A stretch of DNA of 64,000 nt from assembly GCF_900099655.1 (NCBI RefSeq), contig NZ_FNDC01000010.1, positions 94,948-158,947 on the forward strand. Reading direction: 5' to 3'. Shown in pieces: positions 55,481 to 63,677 of this stretch. Position 1 is the first letter of the stretch, and each line of letters starts with the position of its first letter. The position numbers were made by a program, and so were the translations under genes. The DNA is from Planococcus glaciei (GTDB lineage: Bacteria > Bacillota > Bacilli > Bacillales_A > Planococcaceae). Below the pieces are notes generated by a model. The model made no database searches, was not told the origin of the DNA, and saw nothing but the letters and a program-made list of their open reading frames with translations.

Positions 55481-55518
55481 AAAAACCGCCACTTCTCATC
55501 TGAGAGTGGCGGTTTTTT
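55481..55518 (+). terminator. Rho-independent terminator after gapB
   Basis: Stem AAAACCGCCACT/AGTGGCGGTTTT with an inner CTCA/TGAG extension is followed by six T residues. Confidence 0.93.
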
Positions 55519-55565
55519 ATGCAATAAATTCCTTGGAAAAATATTTTTAATTTAAGTTATTTTTA

Positions 55566-55594
55566 TTGCATTTCATTTCAATACATCATATACT
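55566..55594 (+). promoter_or_regulatory. speD promoter
   Basis: TTGCAT (55566-55571) and TATACT (55589-55594) are 17 bases apart. The inferred start near 55601 leaves a 185-nt leader. Confidence 0.7.
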
Positions 55595-55600
55595 AACATT

Positions 55601-55785
55601 CGTAGCCAAAAAAGGCTGCGAACTTCTTCGTTACCAACAGGTTTACGGCAACGGATGGAGCAATCTTTATTCACATGACTGCTTAAAGGGTTAGGACCTC
55701 TTTGGACTAACTTTCCCCCGTGGTAGTCAACTTTGAATATTTTGCGCATCAAACACAAAATGATATCAAAGGGGGAAAACGAACC
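55601..55785 (+). promoter_or_regulatory. Long structured speD leader with anti-SD
   Basis: TTTCCCCC at 55712-55719 is the exact complement of GGGGGAAA at 55771-55778, the speD ribosome site. The same anti-SD is adjacent to CTAAC (55707-55711 area), which pairs with GTTAG (about 55690-55694) to form a competing hairpin, and TGACT (55676-55680) pairs with AGTCA (55725-55729) around it. CGTTACC/GGCAACG makes an upstream stem. The layout suggests translational switching. No known riboswitch class was recognised. Confidence 0.5.
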
Positions 55786-56169
55786 ATGGAAACAATGGGA
55801 CGTCACGTAATTGCAGAACTTTGGCAGTGTGATTTTGACAAATTAAACGATATGGATTTTATCGAACAAACTTTTGTTGATGCAGCACTGAAGTCCGGAG
55901 CAGAAGTCAGAGAAGTCGCTTTTCACAAATTTGCACCTCAAGGAGTCAGCGGGGTAGTCATCATTTCTGAATCGCACTTAACGATCCACAGCTTCCCGGA
56001 ACACGGCTACGCGAGTATTGATGTTTATACTTGTGGAGATTTAGATCCGACCATTGCAGCGAATTATATCGCAGAAGCACTAAATTCCGGTACACGCGAA
56101 TTTGTAGAAGTGCCACGCGGAATGGGTCCAGTCAGTGTTGGAAAAACCAAAGTTTCAGTAAATGCATAA
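55786..56169 (+). CDS. speD: S-adenosylmethionine decarboxylase proenzyme
   Basis: A 127-residue proenzyme that self-cleaves to a pyruvoyl enzyme and supplies decarboxylated SAM for spermidine. The cleavage site is [18 protein letters not shown], where Glu-Ser-His marks the autocleavage Ser, and VYTCGD holds the catalytic Cys. Length equals B. subtilis SpeD (about 126). AAAGGGGGA lies 7 bases before ATG 55786; 22 in-frame codons upstream lie within the structured leader and are unlikely to be coding. Confidence 0.94.
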   Translation: METMGRHVIAELWQCDFDKLNDMDFIEQTFVDAALKSGAEVREVAFHKFAPQGVSGVVIISESHLTIHSFPEHGYASIDVYTCGDLDPTIAANYIAEALNSGTREFVEVPRGMGPVSVGKTKVSVNA

Positions 56170-56191
56170 TTCATTTAAACTGAAAAACAAC

Positions 56192-56219
56192 AAGCAGGGG
56201 ATTAATTCCTCTGCTTTTT
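56192..56219 (+). terminator. Rho-independent terminator after speD
   Basis: AAGCAGGGGA and TCCTCTGCTT pair (with one G-T) around a short A/T loop, followed by TTTTT. Confidence 0.85.
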
Positions 56220-56239
56220 CTATTTTCTAAAAGAAATTT

Positions 56240-56248
56240 TGTTATACT
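56240..56248 (+). promoter_or_regulatory. Extended -10 of nrdR-dnaB-dnaI
   Basis: TGTTATACT carries an extended TGn followed by TATACT (56243-56248), 36 bases before nrdR. No clear -35 is present, which extended -10 promoters tolerate. Confidence 0.55.
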
Positions 56249-56284
56249 AGAGAGAACAGATAGAAAGTTTAGGGAGATGTCGAA

Positions 56285-56761
56285 ATGAAATGTCCAGCAT
56301 GCCAGCACAATGGCACTCGCGTTGTTGATTCGCGGCCAGTTGATGATAATAAATCCATAAGAAGGCGCCGGGAATGTGAATCCTGCGGCTACCGCTATAC
56401 CACATTTGAAAAAGTGGAAGAAATGCCTTTGATTGTTGTCAAAAAAGATGGTTCGCGTGAAGAGTTCAGCCGTGAAAAAGTCTTGAGAGGCTTGATCCGT
56501 GCTTGTGAAAAACGGCCAGTCTCACTGGAAGTGCTAGAAGAAGTAGTTTTCGATATTGAGAAGAACCTCCGGCGGGCAGGCAACGCAGAAGTGAAGTCTG
56601 AAGAAGTCGGCGAATTGGTGATGGACCGGCTGGCAGGGATTGATGAAGTGGCATATGTCCGCTTCGCTTCCGTTTACCGCCAGTTCAAGGACATTACCGT
56701 ATTTATAGATGAGTTGAAGGATCTCTTGAAAAAGAGTCCGGAAGACAAGAAATCCGAGTAA
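56285..56761 (+). CDS. nrdR: Transcriptional repressor NrdR
   Basis: A 158-residue repressor of ribonucleotide reductase genes. It has an N-terminal zinc ribbon (CPAC at 3-6, CESC at 31-34) and an ATP-cone domain (about 49-139, [20 protein letters not shown]) that senses ATP/dATP. The [17 protein letters not shown] segment contacts DNA. GGGAGATGTCGAA precedes ATG 56285. It heads the replication-initiation operon with dnaB and dnaI as in B. subtilis. Confidence 0.95.
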   Translation: MKCPACQHNGTRVVDSRPVDDNKSIRRRRECESCGYRYTTFEKVEEMPLIVVKKDGSREEFSREKVLRGLIRACEKRPVSLEVLEEVVFDIEKNLRRAGNAEVKSEEVGELVMDRLAGIDEVAYVRFASVYRQFKDITVFIDELKDLLKKSPEDKKSE

Positions 56762-56772
56762 GGCGGTGAATT

Positions 56773-58146
56773 ATGTCTGCACTATATAAAGAACTACAAG
56801 CTGCGGATTCTTTTAAAATTCGGATGCCCTACCCGTTTTCAAATTATGACCGCCAGTTATTGACGCTGCTGTACCAGCCGCTGATCGGCGCGGAAGCGGC
56901 TGCTTTTTACTTGACGCTCTGGGCGGAAGGGGAAGTGGACCGGGAAGAAGCGACCCATTACACGTTAATGAACATTCTCGGCATCCCGATTGCCAAAGTA
57001 TTCGAAGCGCGCATTCAACTGGAAGCGATCGGGCTTTTGCGCACCTACCGCAAAGATGATGAAAACCGCTCGTTCATTTATGAATTATGCCCTCCGCTGG
57101 ATCCGAAAAGCTTTTTTGCGGATCCTTTGCTGTCGATGTTCCTGTTCAGCAAAATCGGGGAATCGGCTTACCGGAGAGTCAGAGACCGCTTTGTTATCCA
57201 TACGGAAATAGGGGAAGGCTACGAAGAAGTTTCCCGCACGTTTACCGATATTTATCAGCCGGTCCATGCAAAAGCGGGCTACCCGGCAGAAACGAAAGAT
57301 TTGCAGGAACGCACCAGCGGGAGCTATGAAACCGATTCTGCGTTCGATTTTGGGCTGCTGCGCCAAGGGCTGTCGGAACAATTGGTTCCCAATCGCGTCT
57401 TGACGGCATCCATCCGCGCCATGATTGCCAAGTTGGCGTTTCTATACAGCTGGGGACCGCTGGAAATGCAGAAAGTTGTACTGCTTGCAATTGACGACGA
57501 TTACAAACTGACCATTGATGGAATTAAAAAAGCGGCGGCGGACTATTATAAATTGACCGTAGCTACATCCGCACCGCAATTGGTGCCGGTGCATAAAACC
57601 GAAACCAAGCCGACCGAAACCGAAGCGCCGAAAACAAGACAGGATGAACTGATTTTGTATTTGGAGTCGGCGTCTCCAGTCGAAGTGCTGCGTGATATTG
57701 CAAACGGCAAAGAACCCCTGCCGGCAGATGTCCAGCTGGCCAATCAGCTCGTTGTGCAATACGGCATGGAGCCGGCGGTTGTCAATGTGCTGCTGCAATA
57801 TGTCCTCTTGCGCACGGATATGAAACTGACAAAAGCTTATGTAGAGAAAATCGCGTCCCATTGGCTGCGCAAAAACATCACCACAGCAAAAGATGCCATG
57901 GAGCTGGCTCGGACCGAACACGAGCAGTACGTGAAGTGGAAGTCGGAAGGATCTCCCGCTTCATCTTCCAAAGCACCGGCACGTTCGAACCGCGGCAAGC
58001 CGGTGCGCGAAGAAAAACTGCCTGAATGGTTTTATCAGAAAGATGAAGCGCCGGCAGAAACGAGCGCCCCGAAAAACGATAATCTAGAAGTGGAAAAACA
58101 AAAACTTCTCGCAAAACTTGCGATGAAGAGAGTTAAGGGTGATTAA
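56773..58146 (+). CDS. dnaB: Replication initiation and membrane attachment protein DnaB
   Basis: A 457-residue helicase co-loader of Firmicutes (not the E. coli DnaB helicase). It begins FSNYDRQLLTLLYQPLIGAEAAAFYLTLWAE, a winged-helix DDBH1 domain. The DDBH2 domain (about 300-395, with LVVQYGMEPAVVNVLLQYV and VEKIASHWLRKNI) comes before a charged tail rich in Lys/Ala/Pro. It recruits helicase with DnaD and DnaI. GGCGGTGAA precedes ATG 56773, and dnaI starts right after its stop. Confidence 0.92.
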   Translation: MSALYKELQAADSFKIRMPYPFSNYDRQLLTLLYQPLIGAEAAAFYLTLWAEGEVDREEATHYTLMNILGIPIAKVFEARIQLEAIGLLRTYRKDDENRSFIYELCPPLDPKSFFADPLLSMFLFSKIGESAYRRVRDRFVIHTEIGEGYEEVSRTFTDIYQPVHAKAGYPAETKDLQERTSGSYETDSAFDFGLLRQGLSEQLVPNRVLTASIRAMIAKLAFLYSWGPLEMQKVVLLAIDDDYKLTIDGIKKAAADYYKLTVATSAPQLVPVHKTETKPTETEAPKTRQDELILYLESASPVEVLRDIANGKEPLPADVQLANQLVVQYGMEPAVVNVLLQYVLLRTDMKLTKAYVEKIASHWLRKNITTAKDAMELARTEHEQYVKWKSEGSPASSSKAPARSNRGKPVREEKLPEWFYQKDEAPAETSAPKNDNLEVEKQKLLAKLAMKRVKGD

Positions 58147-59082
58147 ATGGAACCGATTCGCGAAACAATGAAACGGGTGGTAAACGCCCCTGCTTTTTCG
58201 GAACGCTATAACGAGATGCGAAGAGAAGTGCTGGAACATCCAGGTGTCCAAAAGTTCTTGGAAGAAAATGCAGCCGAAGTGGATAAGAACGTGGTCGACA
58301 AAGGCCTTGGCAAGCTGTACGAATATATTTATCAATCGCATGACTGCAACAAATGCCCGGGTCTTGGGGACTGCATCAATACCTTGAAGGGCTTTGAGCC
58401 GAACCTGGTGCTCGAGCGCGGCAATATCGGCATCGCGTACACGCCTTGCCGTTTGAAAAACCAATACGACAATAAGCGCCGGGCCTCTTCGCTGATCCAC
58501 AGCATGTATATGCCAAAAGAAGTGATGCAGGCGACGCTTGCCGACTTTGAACCGGACGCGAGCCGCATGGAAGCGTTCCGCGCAGTGACCGAGTTTTTGG
58601 ATAAGGCCACCGGGCCTGACAACCTGCCTGAAAAAGGCTTGTATTTCTACGGGAAATTCGGCGTTGGCAAATCGTATTTGCTGAGTGCGGTAGCCAATGA
58701 GCTGGCGGAAATGAACGTCAAATCCGTTCTGGTATTTGTTCCGGAATTTATGCGCGAAATGAAACAGGCAATCGGCGACCAGACCTTGCAGGAAAAAGTC
58801 GACTATGTGAAGCGCGCGGATGTACTGATGCTTGACGACATTGGAGCGGAAGCGATGTCCAGCTGGACGCGCGACGAAGTGCTTGGAACCATCCTGCACT
58901 ATCGGATGGCGGAACGGCTGCCGACTTTCATGACGTCCAACTTCAGCTACTTGGAACTTCAGCACCACCTGACGTATTCGCAGCGCGGAGAAAAAGAGGA
59001 TTTAAAAGCGGCGCGCGTCATGGAACGCATCAAAGCCCTTACCGAACCTATCAAGCTGGATGGCAAAAACCGACGGAATTAA
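58147..59082 (+). CDS. dnaI: Primosomal helicase loader DnaI
   Basis: A 311-residue AAA+ helicase loader. The N-terminal zinc-binding domain uses the HDCNKCPGLGDC stretch (about 63-74) plus a later Cys. Walker A is FYGKFGVGKSYLL (about 163-175), Walker B is VLMLDDIGAE (about 225-234), and sensor I TSNFSYLEL follows. It loads the replicative helicase together with DnaB. It is the last gene of its operon; the thrS promoter starts 12 bases later. Confidence 0.94.
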   Translation: MEPIRETMKRVVNAPAFSERYNEMRREVLEHPGVQKFLEENAAEVDKNVVDKGLGKLYEYIYQSHDCNKCPGLGDCINTLKGFEPNLVLERGNIGIAYTPCRLKNQYDNKRRASSLIHSMYMPKEVMQATLADFEPDASRMEAFRAVTEFLDKATGPDNLPEKGLYFYGKFGVGKSYLLSAVANELAEMNVKSVLVFVPEFMREMKQAIGDQTLQEKVDYVKRADVLMLDDIGAEAMSSWTRDEVLGTILHYRMAERLPTFMTSNFSYLELQHHLTYSQRGEKEDLKAARVMERIKALTEPIKLDGKNRRN

Positions 59083-59093
59083 CCTTACAGGTG

Positions 59094-59122
59094 TTGCGTT
59101 TTTGATTTTTTCGCAGTATAGT
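59094..59122 (+). promoter_or_regulatory. Promoter of the thrS leader
   Basis: TTGCGT (59094-59099) and TATAGT (59117-59122) are exactly 17 bases apart, just before the T-box leader. Confidence 0.75.
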
Positions 59123-59128
59123 AAAAAC

Positions 59129-59391
59129 AATCAATCAGATTTAAAATGCATGGATGAGGACAACAACGGATTTGCACGACTTTCAGAGAGAGAAGCCCAG
59201 GCTGCAAGCTTCTTAGCACCGGCAAAACGTTTACCGCCTTTGAGCAGCAACTGTGAACATTGGAGTAGCAGTTGACGGAACCGGCCCGTTAGCCGATGCA
59301 GAGCTTCGTTTTGGACAGTCTTTTCTGTCCGGAACAGAAGAAGGGTGGAACCACGAACAGAGCTTCGTCCCTTTTGGGATGGGGCTTTTTT
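59129..59391 (+). promoter_or_regulatory. T-box leader of thrS
   Basis: The T-box AAGGGTGGAACCACG is at 59341-59355. The terminator at 59361-59391 has arms AGCTTCGTCCC and GGGATGGGGCT (with G-U pairs) and a T run. Stem I elements CAGAGAGAGAAGCC and GGCTGC lie at 59193-59215. A threonine specifier is expected from the gene; an ACC at 59233-59235 lies in the right area, but I cannot fix the specifier with certainty. Uncharged tRNA-Thr would favour read-through into thrS. Confidence 0.9.
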
Positions 59392-59396
59392 GTGTG

Positions 59397-59514
59397 GAAA
59401 AGCGGAAGCGGCCGCTCAGGTTCGACAGGCATAAGCCAAACCGGCGAAGTGGCGCTTTTTGCCACACAGCCGGGTTGGCTTATGACCCGAGAACCTGGCC
59501 GCTGCAGCTAGACA
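59397..59514 (+). repeat. Structured intergenic repeat, family B, copy 1
   Basis: A 118-nt unit beginning GAAAAGCGG and ending GCTAGACA. It folds into one long hairpin: outer GCGGCC/GGCCGC, then AGGTTC/GAACCT, then ATAAGCCAA/TTGGCTTAT with CCGGC/GCCGG, and a GTGGC/GCCAC tip. It starts 6 bases after the thrS T-box terminator. The open frames across it are repeat artefacts. Confidence 0.85.
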
Positions 59515-59515
59515 A

Positions 59516-59631
59516 GAAAAGCGGAGGTGCCTGTTCAGACCCGACAGGCTTAAGGCAGATCACCGAAGCGGCGCTTTTTGCCGCACAGGTGGGCTGCCTT
59601 AAGACCCCGAGGGTCTAGGCACTGGAGCTGG
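59516..59631 (+). repeat. Structured intergenic repeat, family B, copy 2
   Basis: Directly tandem with copy 1 and in the same orientation. The arms differ but still pair: GTGCC/GGCAC, AGACCC/GGGTCT, TTAAGGCAG/CTGCCTTAA and GCGGC/GCCGC. It ends 43 bases before thrS. Confidence 0.85.
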
Positions 59632-59674
59632 ATTGCGTGAAAACCCAACACTACATAAAAAAGGAGAGAGTAAA

Positions 59675-61603
59675 ATGTCAGACATGATTCAATTAACATT
59701 CCCAGACGGCGCAGTAAAAGAATTTGATAAAGGCACGACTACAGAAGAAATCGCTCAATCGATCTCACCGGGGCTTCGCAAGAAAGCTTTGGCAGGCAAA
59801 GTCGGCGAGCAATTGATCGATTTGAAATCACCGATCCAAGAAGACGGCAGCATTGCCATCATCACGCCGGAATCCGATGAAGCGATTGAAATTCTTCGCC
59901 ATTCCACAGCGCATCTTTTGGCGCAAGCGGTGAAGCGCATGTATCCCGATGCTAAACTGGGTGTAGGCCCGGTCATCGAGAACGGCTTTTACTACGATAT
60001 TGATTCGGAGTCAGCAATCACTTCTGAAGACTTGCCGGCCATTGAAAAAGAAATGAAAAAAATCATCAATGAAAACCTGGAAATCGTGCGAGTGGATGTT
60101 TCCCGTGCAGAAGCACAAGAACGCTTTGCTTCTATTGAAGATCCTTATAAATTGGAACTGCTTGAAGCGATTCCAGAAGACGAGCAAGTGTCGATTTATG
60201 AGCAAGGCGAATTTTTCGACCTTTGCCGCGGCATCCATGTGCCGTCAACTGGGAAACTAAAAGAATTCAAGTTGTTGAGTGTAGCGGGTGCATACTGGAG
60301 AGGCGACAGCGACAACAAAATGCTGCAGCGCATCTACGGAACAGCTTTCTTTAAGAAAGAAGACTTGAAAGCGCATTTGGCATTCCTTGAAGAAGCGAAA
60401 GAACGCGACCACCGCAAAATCGGGAAAGAATTGAATTTATTCATGAACTCCCAAAAAGTCGGCCAAGGCTTGCCAATGTGGCTGCCAAAAGGCGCAACCA
60501 TCCGCCGCATCATCGAGCGCTATATTGTCGACAAAGAAGAACGCCTGGGCTATGACCACGTCTATACACCGGTAATGGGCAGCGTCGATTTGTATAAAAC
60601 AAGCGGACACTGGGATCATTACCAGGACGATATGTTCCCGGTTATGCAAATGGACAACGAAGAATTGGTGCTTCGCCCAATGAACTGCCCACACCATATG
60701 ATGATTTACAAACAAGGCATCCATTCATACCGCAACTTGCCAATCCGCATTGCGGAACTTGGGCTTATGCACCGCTACGAAATGTCCGGAGCGCTTTCCG
60801 GCCTGCAGCGTGTACGCGGCATGACGCTGAACGATGCACACATCTTCGTGCGCCCGGACCAGATCAAAGAAGAATTCAAGCGCGTGGTCAACTTGGTCAT
60901 CGAAGTATATAAAGACTTCGACATCAAAGATTATTCATTCCGTTTGTCTTACCGCGATCCGGAAGACACGGAGAAATATTTCGATGATGACGCGATGTGG
61001 AACCGTGCACAGGCCATGCTGAAAGAAGCAATGGATGATTTGGGGCTGCCGTATACAGAAGTGGAAGGCGAAGCGGCATTCTACGGACCGAAAGTGGATG
61101 TCCAAGTGAAAACAGCGCTTGGCAAAGAAGAAACTTTATCGACTGTCCAGCTTGATTTCCTATTGCCGGAGCGCTTTGACCTTTCGTATATCGGAGAAGA
61201 CGGCAAGCAGCACCGTCCGGTCGTTATCCACCGTGGCGTCGTTTCAACAATGGAGCGTTTTGTGGCCTTCCTGATCGAAGAATACAAAGGCGCCTTCCCG
61301 ACTTGGCTGGCACCGGTGCAAGTGGAAGTAATTCCAGTTTCACTAGATGCCCACAGTGCCTATGCGAAGGAAATCCAGGAGAAAATGCAAAACCATCGTT
61401 TGCGCGTTGATATCGACGAGCGCGACGAGAAACTGGGGTATAAGATCCGCGAAGCCCAGATGCAGAAAGTTCCTTATATGCTGGTCATTGGCGACCAGGA
61501 GCTTGAGAACGGTTCGGTCAACGTCCGCAAATACGGCGAGCAGAAATCAGAAAGCATGCCGTTTGATGACTTCCTGAAACTGATCCAAAGCGAACTTCGC
61601 TAA
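59675..61603 (+). CDS. thrS: Threonyl-tRNA synthetase
   Basis: A 642-residue class II synthetase that charges tRNA-Thr. It begins with a TGS domain ([26 protein letters not shown], about 4-29). The editing/SAD domain ([14 protein letters not shown] near 77) with HxxxH-type zinc ligands comes next, then the catalytic core ([13 protein letters not shown], motif 2 [20 protein letters not shown]) and the anticodon-binding domain from about 540. AAGGAGAGAG lies before ATG 59675; upstream in-frame codons lie within repeat copy 2. Control is by the T-box upstream. Confidence 0.96.
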   Translation: MSDMIQLTFPDGAVKEFDKGTTTEEIAQSISPGLRKKALAGKVGEQLIDLKSPIQEDGSIAIITPESDEAIEILRHSTAHLLAQAVKRMYPDAKLGVGPVIENGFYYDIDSESAITSEDLPAIEKEMKKIINENLEIVRVDVSRAEAQERFASIEDPYKLELLEAIPEDEQVSIYEQGEFFDLCRGIHVPSTGKLKEFKLLSVAGAYWRGDSDNKMLQRIYGTAFFKKEDLKAHLAFLEEAKERDHRKIGKELNLFMNSQKVGQGLPMWLPKGATIRRIIERYIVDKEERLGYDHVYTPVMGSVDLYKTSGHWDHYQDDMFPVMQMDNEELVLRPMNCPHHMMIYKQGIHSYRNLPIRIAELGLMHRYEMSGALSGLQRVRGMTLNDAHIFVRPDQIKEEFKRVVNLVIEVYKDFDIKDYSFRLSYRDPEDTEKYFDDDAMWNRAQAMLKEAMDDLGLPYTEVEGEAAFYGPKVDVQVKTALGKEETLSTVQLDFLLPERFDLSYIGEDGKQHRPVVIHRGVVSTMERFVAFLIEEYKGAFPTWLAPVQVEVIPVSLDAHSAYAKEIQEKMQNHRLRVDIDERDEKLGYKIREAQMQKVPYMLVIGDQELENGSVNVRKYGEQKSESMPFDDFLKLIQSELR

Positions 61604-61608
61604 AAGTG

Positions 61609-61637
61609 TTGACATGCATATAGGTGCATGGTATTAT
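61609..61637 (+). promoter_or_regulatory. Strong promoter of infC-rpmI-rplT
   Basis: A consensus TTGACA (61609-61614) and TATTAT (61632-61637) are 17 bases apart, with TGG making an extended -10. It begins 6 bases after the thrS stop. Confidence 0.88.
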
Positions 61638-61643
61638 GAATAA

Positions 61644-61800
61644 GGTTATAGAATACTTATATGTGCAAAGCAGGAGCACCCGCTTCTCACCTGATTGACG
61701 TATTGTTGGCAGGTATACACGATTGACTACTACACGCACGCATGCGTGCGTGTGTCATATTTGCGGGTGGACCTCTGTGGTCCACCCGCTTTTGTTTTGG
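61644..61800 (+). promoter_or_regulatory. L20-type leader (attenuator) of infC
   Basis: A terminator with a 27-base hairpin lies at 61763-61789 (arms GCGGGTGGACC and GGTCCACCCGC) followed by TTTTGTTTT. CACCCGC at 61677-61683 can pair with its 5' arm GCGGGTG (61763-61769), giving the alternative antiterminator fold. This matches the known design in which L20 protein stabilises termination. A perfect 22-bp palindrome at 61732-61753 lies between. Confidence 0.8.
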
Positions 61801-61878
61801 ATCGGAACCTGTAAGCCGACAACGTCCGTCGGTTCATGCATTTAAGCTATTCGCGACACTATCCGGAGGTGGATTAAT

Positions 61879-62397
61879 ATTAGCAAAGACATCAATGTAA
61901 ATGAAGGTATTCGTGCACGTGAATTACGGGTTATTGATCAGAACGGTGAACAACTCGGCATTAAGACGCGTAACGAAGCACTTGAAATTGCTGCTCGTGT
62001 CAACTTGGATCTTGTACTTGTGGCTCCTCAAGCTAAGCCGCCGGTCGCACGCATCATGGACCATGGTAAATTCAAGTTTGAACAGCAGAAGAAAGATCGT
62101 GAAATCCGTAAAAATCAAAAAGTCATCGTTGTCAAAGAGGTTCGTTTGAGCCCGACGATCGACGCACATGATTTTGATACGAAACTTCGCAATGCGATCA
62201 AGTTCCTTGAAAAAGGCGATAAAGTTAAAGCATCAATCCGTTTTAAAGGCCGTGCCATCACGCACAAAGAAATCGGACAACGCGTTCTTGAGCGCTTCGC
62301 TGAAGCGTGCAAAGAAGTGTCTACGGTTGAACAGCGCCCTAAAATGGATGGCCGCAGCATGTTCTTGATGCTAGCGCCGACACACGAAAAAGAATAA
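61879..62397 (+). CDS. infC: Translation initiation factor IF-3
   Basis: A 172-residue factor that binds the 30S subunit and checks start codons. The start codon is ATT 61879, giving (M)[19 protein letters not shown], preceded by CCGGAGGTGG 5 bases away. An ATT start for infC is known in B. subtilis and E. coli-type AUU starts, and allows IF-3 to limit its own synthesis. The N domain (about 1-75) ends in the linker [15 protein letters not shown]; the C domain has [18 protein letters not shown]. rpmI follows after 28 bases. Confidence 0.95.
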   Translation: MSKDINVNEGIRARELRVIDQNGEQLGIKTRNEALEIAARVNLDLVLVAPQAKPPVARIMDHGKFKFEQQKKDREIRKNQKVIVVKEVRLSPTIDAHDFDTKLRNAIKFLEKGDKVKASIRFKGRAITHKEIGQRVLERFAEACKEVSTVEQRPKMDGRSMFLMLAPTHEKE

Positions 62398-62425
62398 TAG
62401 TACAATTGTTTAGGAGGAACTCGAA

Positions 62426-62626
62426 ATGCCGAAAATGAAAAGCCACCGCGGTGCGATGAAACGTTTCAAGAAAACTGGAACTGGTAAAGTAAAACGCAAC
62501 CGTTCACACACAAGCCACTTATTTGCAAACAAATCGACTAAGCAAAAGCGTCACCTTCGCAAAGGGAAACTTGTTTCTGCAGGCGATTTGAAACGCATCA
62601 AATCACTTATTTACAACATGAAGTAA
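62426..62626 (+). CDS. rpmI: Ribosomal protein bL35
   Basis: A 66-residue, strongly basic ribosomal protein. The start [23 protein letters not shown] and the later [19 protein letters not shown] are characteristic. AGGAGG precedes ATG 62426. A family B repeat begins 4 bases after its stop, separating it from rplT by 219 bases, much more than the usual few tens. Confidence 0.97.
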   Translation: MPKMKSHRGAMKRFKKTGTGKVKRNRSHTSHLFANKSTKQKRHLRKGKLVSAGDLKRIKSLIYNMK

Positions 62627-62630
62627 GATC

Positions 62631-62748
62631 GAAAAGCGGAAACGGCCGTTCAGCTCCGACAGGCATAAGACAGACCAGCGAAGCGGCGGTTTATGCCGCA
62701 CAGCTGGGCTGACTTATGGCCCGAGGAGTTGGCCGTTGAAGTCTGGAC
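62631..62748 (+). repeat. Structured intergenic repeat, family B, copy 3
   Basis: Begins GAAAAGCGG 4 bases after the rpmI stop. Arms pair as ACGGCC/GGCCGT, AGCTCC/GGAGTT and CCAGC/GCTGG with a GCGGC/GCCGC tip. A fragment of another copy (GAAAAGCGGAACTGGCCGT) lies at 62755-62773. The remaining gap to rplT holds only a TATAAT at 62787-62792 without a -35. Confidence 0.85.
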
Positions 62749-62845
62749 AAGATCGAAAAGCGGAACTGGCCGTCAAAGCCGTACGCTATAATTCTACACA
62801 AAACAAAAATCGAATTTTTCATATTCAAGCAGGAGGTAATGTATT

Positions 62846-63205
62846 ATGCCACGCGTAAAAGGTGGAACAGTGACGCGCCAGCGTCGTAAAAAGGTAATCA
62901 AATTAGCAAAAGGTTATTACGGTGCGAAGCACATTCAGTATAAAGTAGCTAACCAACAAGTAATGAAGTCTGGTAACTATGCTTACCGTGACCGTCGCAA
63001 CAAAAAACGTGACTTCCGCAGACTGTGGATCACTCGTATCAACGCAGCAGCGCGTTTGAACGACATTTCTTACAGCCGTCTAATGCACGGTTTGAAAGTT
63101 GCGGGCATCGACATCAACCGCAAAATGCTAGCTGAAATCGCTGTATCTGATGCAGCTGCTTTCACAGCATTGGCTGACCAAGCTAAAAACGCAATGAACA
63201 AATAA
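62846..63205 (+). CDS. rplT: Ribosomal protein bL20
   Basis: A 119-residue basic protein needed early in 50S assembly and the repressor of this operon through the leader. The start [25 protein letters not shown]... (to residue 25) and the [21 protein letters not shown] segment are typical. AGGAGGTAATGT precedes ATG 62846. A family B repeat begins directly after its stop codon. Confidence 0.97.
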   Translation: MPRVKGGTVTRQRRKKVIKLAKGYYGAKHIQYKVANQQVMKSGNYAYRDRRNKKRDFRRLWITRINAAARLNDISYSRLMHGLKVAGIDINRKMLAEIAVSDAAAFTALADQAKNAMNK

Positions 63206-63325
63206 GAAAAGCGGAAATGGCCGTCCAGGCCCGACAGGCATAAGACGAACCGGCGAAGCGGCGCTATTTGCCGCACAGCCGGGTTGGCTTATGACCCCGA
63301 GGGTCTGGCCATTGCAGCTGGACAA
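63206..63325 (+). repeat. Structured intergenic repeat, family B, copy 4
   Basis: Begins GAAAAGCGG immediately after the rplT stop. Arms pair as ATGGCC/GGCCAT, AGGCCC/GGGTCT (one G-U), CCGGC/GCCGG and GCGGC/GCCGC. It lies between rplT and the operon terminator. Confidence 0.85.
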
Positions 63326-63329
63326 ATAA

Positions 63330-63362
63330 AAAAGACTGGCGAAAACTCGCCAGTCTTTTTTT
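63330..63362 (+). terminator. Rho-independent terminator of the infC operon
   Basis: Stem AAAAGACTGGCGA/TCGCCAGTCTTTT with loop AAAC is followed by more T residues. Confidence 0.93.
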
Positions 63363-63376
63363 ATGGAGGTATTTAT

Positions 63377-63655
63377 ATGTTTTCGATCATTCTCGGTTAT
63401 TTTGGAGCGGTATCCATTCTGGCGTTTCTCATGATGTACATAGACAAGAAGCAGGCAAGGAAGCACGGCCGAAGAATTCCGGAAAAGAATTTGTGGACCG
63501 CAGCCATTTTCGGAGGTGGCATCGGCGCGTATCTTGGCATGATGATGTTCCGCCACAAAACGCGCCACACCAATTTCCGGGTCGGCTTTTTGATGCTGGC
63601 AGTCATTGATGCCGCTTTGCTCGTCTGGATTTATCAATCAATCAACGGAGGGTGA
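63377..63655 (+). CDS. ysdA: DUF1294 membrane protein (YsdA)
   Basis: A 92-residue membrane protein with about three helices (3-20, 42-57, 70-88). The motif YIDKKQARKHGRRIPEKNLW and GGGIGAYLGMMMFRHKTRH are diagnostic of DUF1294; function is unknown. It follows rplT in B. subtilis as well, which supports the name. ATGGAGG lies before ATG 63377; the frame open back to 63284 runs through a repeat and terminator and is not coding. Confidence 0.88.
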   Translation: MFSIILGYFGAVSILAFLMMYIDKKQARKHGRRIPEKNLWTAAIFGGGIGAYLGMMMFRHKTRHTNFRVGFLMLAVIDAALLVWIYQSINGG

Positions 63656-63675
63656 GTCCATCACCCTTCGTTTTT
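63649..63675 (+). terminator. Terminator after ysdA, next to an intron
   Basis: AGGGTGA/TCACCCT with loop GTCCA overlaps the ysdA stop and is followed by TCGTTTTT. The group II intron starts 3 bases further on. Confidence 0.85.
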
Positions 63676-63677
63676 CA

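Noticed and set aside
55720..55785. 22-codon extension of SpeD
   Set aside because: It overlaps the structured leader and anti-SD; AAAGGGGGA precedes ATG 55786 and length from there equals the family norm.
59231..59618. Open frames through the thrS leader and tandem repeats
   Set aside because: They cross the T-box terminator and hairpin repeats; similar frames recur at each repeat copy because the DNA is repeated.
62787..62792. Internal promoter for rplT at TATAAT
   Set aside because: No -35 element lies at 15-19 bases and there is no extended -10.
59397..63325. Family B repeats as a CRISPR array
   Set aside because: Units are long, self-complementary, not regularly spaced by unique spacers, and no cas gene is present.
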